A stretch of DNA of 64,000 nucleotides, from positions 1 through 64,000 of the forward strand of contig JACGCM010000447.1 in assembly GCA_014058105.1 (NCBI GenBank). Direction: 5' to 3'. How positions within the stretch are numbered: position 1 is the first letter of the stretch; every line of letters begins with the position of its first letter. The position numbers and the translations under genes were made by a program. Positions 55,950 to 64,000 of the stretch are shown here, piece after piece. This DNA is from Kingdonia uniflora (lineage: Eukaryota > Streptophyta > Magnoliopsida > Ranunculales > Circaeasteraceae). The notes below the pieces were generated by a model, which ran no database searches, was not told where the DNA came from, and saw only the letters and a list, made by a program, of their open reading frames with translations.

Positions 55950-58900
55950 CTATCTTTCACACTTCAGGCGTACAACATTCAAACTTTCCCCAGGCCCAGA
56001 CGAAAGTAAGGCAGGGAAAGGTATAGCAGTATCAACTACAGTAGGAGGCGCATTCAGCAGTTCCGTAATTCTCAGAATCAAATTATCTATATAACATAGC
56101 CGCGCTAGCTGCATATCATACTCCGAACCGTGCTCAGTTAAAGCAGCCAAGATCGCATCACGCTCTTGCCACAATTTCTTTACATCAACATGCAACATAG
56201 CCATAGTACACAATGTAGCATTATCTGCAGTCAACAACATAGCTTCAACAAGTTCGGTATTCACTTTGGCTAGCTCGTCCTCAAGATCCTTGCATCGATC
56301 TACCAGATACTCTTTCTCCTCCTGCAACAAAGCCCTATACTGCTTCCTCATCTGCACACTACAATCCATCTCCTGCATTATACGCCGCAACTTCTCATAC
56401 AACCCCTAATAATACTCATTATCTTTATCCACTGCATCCACCAACCTTTGCAACTCCTTAAACTTCAGATCGAGCTCCTCATAAACCACATTACCTTATA
56501 AACACTCTAGTTCCAAGGCTTACTTTGCCCGCTCTAGATCGGTGATCCGTGCGTTACACTTATTAATGGTTACGTTCAGCTCTTGATCTCTCTTTGTACG
56601 TGCTTCTTCGTTAGTTTTGGCACAGTCACTTTTCCTCTGACAAGAATCTCGAGCCTCACGCAAATTGCAGCACAACCTTTTTAGACGATCTCACATATTA
56701 TGGAGTTCAGCATCTTGCTTCTTTAATAGATTCGCATTATTTCTTACTGCCGATTTATAATACAGCAGATCAGTCTTTTGTTATTCAATTGTACTTGACA
56801 GATCCAACACTTGTTGGTTCGCAGTCATGGTTTCCAATTTTTTCTTCCTTAAAGAATCTTTCCACAGTTCGGCTTCGTTATTAGCAGCCTGTATCTCTGT
56901 ATCCTTACATGACAACTTTACAGTCACAACATTTAGCCGACTCTGCAGTTCCAACATATCAGTCTCCAGCTTTGAGTTCAACAAGGTCATATTTTCAACC
57001 GCCAACGAACACTATTGTAATTCTGCAATCAGCTTATTATTTTATGCGGATAAAACAGACAGTTCGTTCTGTTTATTGACTTCAGCCTAGAAGAATAGAT
57101 TACAAATGACATACATCTATCAACAGATATTCATGCGAGCAAGACATATCATTCAAGCAAAATTTATTAAGATTTGATGTCATTTCTACAACTACATACA
57201 CATATCAACTACATTATGCAAAGCACAATTATATGCCACAATTCAATTGCCTTATGGCGGAACCCTACTAATGCTTACTTCTACTTGCAAAGGTTCATTA
57301 AAAATTACGACCTCTTGATGACGTGTCTTATGCCGTTTGTGAGGTAACAGATCTTCAACCTCCTCCTCCTCAGACTCTTTATCTCGCGGTTTTGAGGTTG
57401 ATGCTCCCCCACCCTCATTACCTTTTGCAAACCACATATTTTTAACCTTATCATTCTCTACTTCAACATCTTTACCACAGCTTGAGATATAGCGTCTAAA
57501 TTTATTCTCTACTCTCGCGAGCTCTCCTCCATAAAACTCGATCACATCGGCTATCTGATGTTCGTGATCTGCTTTACCAGCCCGTTTTCCCCGCTTTGGA
57601 GTAAGATACCTCTTCGAACGCGATTGGGACACTTTAAGACATTTCTGCGTATCTAGTAAACGCACTTCTAATAACTTCACTCTCTTCTCCAAACTCTGCA
57701 ATAACTTATTACACTCTACCTTTTCCCTCTCTAGATACGCATTATGCTCCTTACATCGCTACAGTTCGTCACAAGTTTGCTACAAATCATTTTCTAATTG
57801 TGTCTGGACCCTTCTATCTTCCTTTTTTATAGTGAAGAATAGGATCCTCATCATTCTTTGCCCCTAGAAAAGTTAAGCTCATAAGGTAATGGACCTACAC
57901 CACCCCATATGATGGATACACCAGCCCGAGCTGAACATCTTTTCGCCTACTATGATGATTACGCGCTTCTTGTGCTAAGAATTCTACCCGAGTTAGATCT
58001 GGCACTAGACCTCCCTTAGTTAACAGTTCTAAATAGGCCTCCTTCAATCCCCGCTCACTATCTACTTTGACCTCAAAGTAAAGCGTCAAGGACAATAATG
58101 ACCTTTGACACTTTAACTTATTACTTTCGTCTATGAACTGCTTATCCTTAAGGGATTTTCGGAGTAAGACAAACCTATCGCTCTCTTTCCATAAGACCTC
58201 ATCCCTCTCAATTTTTATCTTCCCATATCTACATTAAAGTTTGAATAACTCTTTAAAAGTGTTATCAAAGTTAGACTTATGAAGACGTCTCTCATATTCA
58301 AGTTTATTGTATACATGTTGAGTACGATTGATGGAATCCCTTGCTCAACTCAAGGCCTTCTCCATCTCGTTCACTTTTCCCCTCAAACGATCTACCTCCT
58401 ACATGAAAATTATACATTCACCATCAAAATAACATATATCAATAGCAACCGTAAAAAATTCAAGTCTCAACAAAAATAGTTCTTTCATCAATACAAAGGA
58501 AAAATTCGACCAGACAAGTCTCAAAACTATATTACAGCTACATAATCAAGAATTAGCTCCTGCTACCTCCTTGGTCGTATCATCAGCAACTGGAGAAGCT
58601 GGGGTCAGCTCAGAAGGTCGATCAGCCACTGGAGAGGGATCCTCCTCTGGGAAGATTATCTCACCATACTTCCCAGTAATAGTAAGATCGACATCATCTT
58701 TAGTCACCCCCCAGGAGTAAAATGCTTGAATTAGATTATTTCGAGCAGCCAACACTTGGTTGAAAGTCTTCTTCGTAACAACTTCGATCTCTTTCTTCAT
58801 CATAGCAGTTTCTACCTTGAACTGCTCCTTCAACACAACTTTCTCCTCTTCATCTGATCCGTCAACCGCTCAGACAATGCAGTTTTCTCTTTTTCAAACT

Positions 58901-60486
58901 ATTCCCTCAGCACAGCTTTTTCTGTATCATGCTGCCGAACAAGATCCACACGGTCCTCATCACCTTCCATCAACACCTCAAAGGCCGATTCCCACGCAAT
59001 AGAAAGTTGTGCCCCAAGTACAACATAGCAGAATTATCAATCAGATTGTTTCTCATATAGATAACCAAACAACAATATCAAACATACCTGCGACATGCCA
59101 GATTTAATTTTAGCACCCAGACATTTCGGATCATGCTTCGCCAGCTCCCGCGACTTCTGCCCCACCACACCAAGATCGAGATCTTTCAGAGAAGTTTGTT
59201 TAGGTTTTATCTCTTGCCTCAGCTTCTTCGCAGGAGTTGCCTCATTTACAGCAGCTTCCACCACCTCAGTTCCCAACTGTGCCGTCTGCACATGAGTTGT
59301 TTGCTCAGAAGGGGGCAATGCCTTTTTTCCTTAAGATCGTCTAGGTTGTATACTCGAAATACCCGCAGTACAGGCAGGAATCCCTATAACCCCCTCAAAA
59401 GTAGAACCTGAAGTAGCCATAGCTCAATTTTGATAAGCTCGTTAAACTTTTGCAACTATTGAGTTCAGCCTTTTATCTCTACGGATACCTAACTCTCCAA
59501 GTACTTGGTTCAGTTCAGTTCCTTCCCAAGACACAACGTCGAACATACTAGATGTGTTAGCAATAATTTTTGGTTTAGGCTCTGCCAAATAAACAACAAA
59601 CTATGTTAGCAGCTCGCAATAAGTTAAAAGACAAAGTACAGACAGAATGAATGCACATATTCTCGTTAAAATTCTTATATTTTAGCTTGAGCGCTGGTTC
59701 CCCAGGCACTTGCAAGTAATTATCCCTCGCCATCACAAGATGGTCGCACCAGGGTCTCTCAGCAAATTCAAAATCAAAGAATTTTGGCCTCGCCGAATCA
59801 TTATACAAGTATCCACTCTTCCGACCCTCCACATATTTCAACTTATAAAACTTCAGGACATCGTCCGCAATGAACTGCCTTGCAATATCACCATCTCTCA
59901 ATTTCTTGTTAAGGGCTTTACAGACCCTCATTATCTTGAAAAAATTGCCATTTAATTGGGCAGGGCAACTCATTAGAGCATTCATTACCCCCTCTTGGAA
60001 AAAGGTTAAGGGAAAACTCGACCCATAAGCGACCTGGTTCAGATAGCAAAGGAACCCTTCCTCTACGACCTCCACACCAGTGCCGTTGTAATAAGCAATT
60101 TTTACATCATCTCCTATACCCATATTTATCTGCCATTGATCCAGGTAAGGCACTTGATAATGTTCTATCTTTCCATCTGGTCTCACCAGAGTCCTAAACC
60201 ATAACCCTTCATTCATCAGATAACGCCCCAATTTTTCATCCAAGTCTTTTTTATACTTCGAAAATGTCTTCCTTACGTCTACTTCAATGGGATACTTAAA
60301 GAATTCCCCAGTTTCAGCCCCCACTTCCAATCCCTCATTCACCTCAGAATGAACAACAACCGGCATATCAACCGCTATAGAACCCCTCACCTCTGAGTCA
60401 TCCATAGTCTTGCCTGACGACGATGATTCCTCACTACTGGAGGATACTACAACTTTACTTTTGGGTTTTGAATTTTTGGAACGCAT
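55950..60486 (-). pseudogene. Spliced accessory gene of element 2, antisense to gag-pol
   Basis: Same structure as 33203-37932. The leader intron is 60664-60487 (178 bp, gttagt...gtag|ATG). The start is MRSKNSKPKSKVVVSSSSEE. The first coding exon (60486-59661) is fully open: ETGEFFKYPIEVDVRKTFSK, IEHYQVPYLDQW, YYNGTGVEVVEEGFLCYLNQ, PLTFFQEGVMNALMSCPAQL. Introns at 59660-59582 (79 bp), 59087-59007 (81 bp) and 58566-58401 (166 bp) match element 1, but the first of these has AT for GT and the second AA for AG. Downstream are coiled-coil blocks (57701-57252, 57005-56781, 56402-55950) and the end ESLNVVRLKCER. Some stops and shifts are present. An exon skip or retention product cannot be excluded. 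Confidence 0.7.
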
Positions 60487-60832
60487 CTACCGCATACAGG
60501 AAAAGTCTATTCAAAGTTTTATAATAAAACAGGCCTCCTCCCTCAGCCATACCCAATAATTACTAGCCTACCAAGCAGTTTAAACATGCAACTACATCTA
60601 CCATGACAAACAATAAGCACACTTTTAACAAACAAAAAAACCCGGTAGAAACAGAATTACTAACCTGTACTAGAAGAGCATCAGTCGCCGTTTTCGGTTA
60701 CCATCTTCACTTCAGAAGGCAAAACGTCAGTTTTCCTTGCAAGATTATAGTATAACGGTGGACTACATTCAAAATTTGATGAGTTTCTCTTTCTGCAACT
60801 AAGTATGGTTTGTGAGAAGGAGAAAGATGAGA

Positions 60833-60881
60833 TTTTATATTATCCCTCGGTTTCTGATATGGCCGCCCTTTGGGACACGTG
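60833..60881 (-). promoter_or_regulatory. Candidate promoter of the accessory gene in element 2
   Basis: On minus: G-box CACGTG (60881-60876), then about 33 bp on a TATA box (gataatataaaat, about 60845-60833). The same arrangement is in element 1 at 33034-33082. Confidence 0.6.
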
Positions 60882-60907
60882 TCAGCATCATCTCTCCTTG
60901 CAGACAC

Positions 60908-62055
60908 GTCTTTTTGTTTACCTTCATAATGATTTATGGAGTAACGTGTTTAGCTATCACGTCTGTCTCTCTCCTCTGACATTATTAATTCCAAGGACTC
61001 ATTGCCCTAGAAGATATGTACAGATCATGTAGCACGATCACTTTCGTACAGCAACAACCTTCTGCGGCTATACGATCCTGCTACACTATTTATAACATGA
61101 TTTCCAGTTCAAAACCCTAGTACAACTTTTACAGCTGTCACTTACCTTATTTTTGATCTAACAGAAGCATAAAATTAGCAATAAATCCTGCTTCAATTAT
61201 ACTTCATCCGACCAATATCACAGATACTAAAAGTGATGGCAAGATGACCTCAAACAAAAACAAATCATTTTATTAGGGTCAATCATCCCACCTTACATAT
61301 AATTACAGATGGATGGTACTGTTTACCACATGAAAAGATTTCTCCACCAGCAGCTCTCTCATTCTCTTTAGCAAGCTTATCCAGTGTGATTTCTCGAACT
61401 GCTGCCTCACGTAGCTCTACATCTAGCAGAAGTTCGCAAAATGCCCCATATCGGAAGCGGCGACCAAGGTCCTCACCATAATCATAATTGCTCAAATTGA
61501 CTATGATGATACTCTCACAATAAGAACGTATATAGAACACAAAATATATTATGCATTCATCCCCTCAACAGACATGACAATAATACATCTCAATAAGGCA
61601 ACAAATATATAGCGCGATCTACACAGTTCAGAAATATATACTTTCAATTATACTTCATCCAACTCAGCAAAAATTTGATCTACATATTTTGACCTATTTA
61701 CTCTTTGACTAGTTCAAGAATTGTTACGCGATATCCTACAACAGTTCATGCAAGCAGTTACAAGACAAGATGTAACAAGTTTGAATTTATTATTCAAGCC
61801 AAACAATTTACAAGGATAAATACTTCATTCAGTTTGATAATCAAGATTACAAGATCTATAAACAACTATTTCTTCCACAAAATGAAAGACAGCTTAGTAT
61901 ACAAATGACAGTGCAACACTTAAACAAAAGCAATGGAAGGCCTAGCAGAAGAACTTGAGTTAGGCAGAAGACAAAGTTAATTCCACCACTCCTCCGTAAC
62001 CCCCACCATCTCCGCAGCCACTGAAGACGAAGGACCACCTCCACCATTACAGTAC
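60908..62055 (-). other. Spacer between ORF-A and accessory gene of element 2
   Basis: Mostly without frames. Minus 61540-61283 is open for 85 codons (FRYGAFCELLLDVELREAAV, TLDKLAKENERAAGGE) and has a weak counterpart in element 1 near 32540, so a further small ORF or exon is possible but unproven. Confidence 0.4.
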
Positions 62056-62379
62056 CTAATCCTTCGCAGGATATCGGCAATACTTCACAGACAATACCCC
62101 AGCCTTCTCATCTTCTACCACCACCACATCCTTTACAAGTATTCGCAGACAGGCTCGACGGTGAGCAGCAAACAAGACCACATAGTAGAAGTACCACATT
62201 TGATGATAATCATCCTCTGCCTCCTCTACTTCTTCCCACGACATCCCATGAATAGTGGGAGGAACAGGGATTGGAGTTGGCAGAGAAAGACTTTGGTCCC
62301 CAAAATAACGAGTTTGAAGAATTATCATCTTGTTCTGAACACTCTCCTCATAAGCCTGACGACGAGTAGTCACCATCAC
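62056..62379 (-). CDS. Accessory small ORF (ORF-A) of element 2, uninterrupted
   Basis: 107 codons: MMVTTRRQAYEESVQNKMII, GMSWEEVEEAEDDYHQMWYF, YVVLFAAHRRACLRILVKDV, ending CRYPAKD. It aligns with element 1 31553-31882 (GMSWEEVEEA-D--HQ-W-F-YVVLF-AHRR-CL-IL) with mostly conservative changes, which suggests it was once under protein-level selection. No known domain. The N-terminal MVTTRRQAYE is a short basic tail. It lies 290 bp inside the 3' LTR. Confidence 0.55.
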   Translation of the reverse strand: MMVTTRRQAYEESVQNKMIILQTRYFGDQSLSLPTPIPVPPTIHGMSWEEVEEAEDDYHQMWYFYYVVLFAAHRRACLRILVKDVVVVEDEKAGVLSVKYCRYPAKD

Positions 62380-62669
62380 TTCTACTTATACAAATCCAAA
62401 CGACTGGCAGGTTACACCAGGGTGAACAGTGATAGCAACTGGTCACCATTTTTTATAGTAACAACATTTAAATGCATACCATAACTTCCAATAAAGTCTT
62501 TATCACAAGCACACATCTCAAGCTGAATTTTTGGGAGACCCAACAGTCAAAACAAATATTCTTCCAGATAACTAGGAAGCCATCAATGCAGCATTTACAA
62601 CGACTAGACTTCTCAACCAACACCACTCGCTATACACGTTTCTACTGCTATTAGCTGAGAGGTGACAGT

Positions 62670-62783
62670 TGTAAGGGCTTATTTTTAATCCTCGTACTAA
62701 GTCTGATATTCAAGATCATATAGTTTGAGTAAACACACTGATAACCAACCAAGGATTGAGGGCAAGCAGATTGTAATACAGAT
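62670..62783 (+). repeat. Truncated 3' LTR of element 2
   Basis: TGTAAGGGCTTATTTTTAAT onwards matches the 5' copy at 48987 for about 114 bp, through gggcaagcagattg, and stops at cagat. The next bases (gcgatcaagg) have no LTR counterpart. A polypurine tract (ctgagaggtgacag) precedes it. Confidence 0.85.
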
Positions 62784-64000
62784 GCGATCAAGGAGGAGTC
62801 CATATCAGAAGCGAGGAATGCGATCAACTTGCGTACGGAGAAGCCCAGACAGATCAAAAGCGAGGACAGCCTATGCCTACAGAAGCTAAGGGGGAGATCT
62901 TCTTAGAGTGAAGCTGATGCCTATGATGCAGTCCAACTGGAAAGGAGCCAGAAAGCCATCTTAAAAAAAGACTTGCGTACGGTGAAAGAAAAGAGGCCCA
63001 GAAAAAAAGGGTGCATGCCATAGCTATACGAAATGTCAATTGCAAATGAAAAGAGAAAGCTACTTCGGTGAAGTCCCACTACGTGTCCACTATAGCCCCC
63101 TATAGACATTACCACTGCCTCTTTTCCTACTACTATTTAAAGATTTTTTTTGAACTCTGGTGTCCTTAGCCTAGGCCTTAGCTCTACCTTTCCATTTTAA
63201 CGCCTCGTCTTCTATTTAAGCTCGCCTTCTCTTAACTCTTTTAAACCTTAGCTACCTTTGTTCACCTCTGGCTCTAACTCCTTTGTCCACCTCTGGTTTG
63301 TCCACCTCTGGTTCTAACTCGTAGTTTGTAGTTTGGATCCTACCTATTCTAATTAAAGCTAAAAGCCCTCTTGTTTAGCTGGTCTCTTTGCTATACTTAG
63401 ACTCAGAGCAAACTTGCGTACGAAGAAAAGACTATCATAGAATGAATCCCACTCGACACGAGATAGAAGCTGCTTCAGTAAAGTCCTACTAACGGATTTG
63501 GGAAAGCCAATTCTTTTCTTGCTAGGGCTAGTTACTATGACTACAACAGAGTAAGCCACCAGGGTGTTTTGGTAGAAGAGTCGTTTAGGAATGGCAACTT
63601 GAAGAACCGGCCAAGGATCCTTGGAATGAAAGAGCGTAGATCTTTCGAGATATAAATCCCCCAAAAAAGAGTGAGCCTATCCCCCCCCTTTGAATCACGG
63701 ACCTACCCCGCCACATACGCAAGCGCATAGCACGGTGGAACAAATGAGAAGTGGGTCCTGTAGTTAAGGGTGCAGATTTTTTCCCCGCTTAGCCTGGATT
63801 CGTATGGGATGTTCTTGTAGGTTAGGAGTCGCCTTAACTACCCTGGCTCAGCAGAAAAGAGCAAGAAGTAGTTTAGAGCGCTAGTCTCATCTTTTTTTAA
63901 AAAGGAGCTACGGCGCACGCAAGTCAGTGGAAAATAACAAGCGGCAACGCTTTAGGGAGCGCGTAGAGTCGTAATGGCGTGCTATGTTGCTAAACGTGCG
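62784..64000. other. Probable mitochondrial DNA insertion (NUMT), runs to the window end
   Basis: Composition and style change at the junction: higher GC, mixed short repeats, and phrases that look like plant mitochondrial intergenic DNA. acttgcgtacg recurs three times (about 62827, 62971, 63412), and cacctctgg-ctaactc words repeat at 63264-63320. A minus frame 63664-63359 (101 codons, MGDLYLERSTLFHSKDPWPV) resembles unassigned mitochondrial ORFs but is not identified. No rRNA, tRNA or respiratory gene was recognised. The origin is inferred from impression, not from a match. Confidence 0.5.

Larger units (their letters stand above)
48987..62783 (+). mobile_element. Ty3/gypsy Tat-type element 2, same family, inverted relative to element 1
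   Basis: It has the same order as element 1 but on plus: LTR fragment, gag, protease, RT, RNase H, second RNase H, integrase, tandem repeats, then the minus-strand accessory gene and ORF-A, and an LTR start. The 5' LTR is cut at about 49341 with loss of its 3' half, the primer site and the gag start. The 3' LTR is cut at about 62783. The coding text is closer to the ancestral form in places (protease DTG kept). Confidence 0.9.

Overview
The window is nuclear DNA of a flowering plant, probably a eudicot. It is AT-rich, has GT-AG introns with plant-type splice sites, and most of it is plant transposable elements of several ages nested in each other. I see no prokaryotic-style operon, CRISPR array, rRNA or tRNA gene. 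The species cannot be named from sequence alone.

Left arm (1-21,000). A 5' portion of a Ty1/copia element on the minus strand (1-2137) runs off the left edge. Next come two degraded fragments of host genes in opposite orientation: a myosin-binding (GTD-binding) protein on minus (3674-4215) and the last two exons of NADH-cytochrome b5 reductase on plus (5413-5705). The two most gene-like loci follow. One is an intact single-exon gene for a 158-residue membrane protein (6687-7163). The other is a spliced minus-strand gene of the Myb/SANT-like and NAM-associated family, carrying five in-frame 17-residue repeats (8010-9336). Then come a hAT MITE (11567-11746), a Pack-MULE carrying pieces of a host gene (13789-15210), an internally deleted copia element with both LTRs (17081-19735), and a non-autonomous hAT element with perfect target duplications (19901-20807).

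Middle (21,400-30,300). A nearly full-length but decayed L1-type LINE (22876-29911) sits inside the RNase H region of an older LINE relic. A 17-bp target duplication flanks it.

Right arm (30,500-64,000). Two members of one Ty3/gypsy Tat-type family lie in inverted orientation. Element 1 (30524-44982) reads on minus and has both LTRs and a TAAAT duplication. Element 2 (48987-62783) reads on plus and both of its LTRs are truncated. Each has gag-PR-RT-RNH-second RNH-INT on one strand. On the opposite strand, converging on it, each has an accessory module: a short ORF of about 107-110 residues, a promoter-like block with a G-box and TATA box, and a gene of roughly 1.3 thousand codons interrupted by at least four introns. 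Intron positions and near-identical lengths recur in both copies. A tandem-repeat spacer (146-bp or 157-bp period) separates the two convergent units. This spliced antisense gene is the most interesting system here. All copies seen are mutated. Between the two elements lie a foldback element (45958-46562), a fragment related to the family's LTR, and an Athila-like LTR with its primer-binding site (to about 48318). From about 62784 to the end the DNA changes character and resembles plant mitochondrial DNA, so it is probably an organellar insertion cutting the 3' LTR of element 2.
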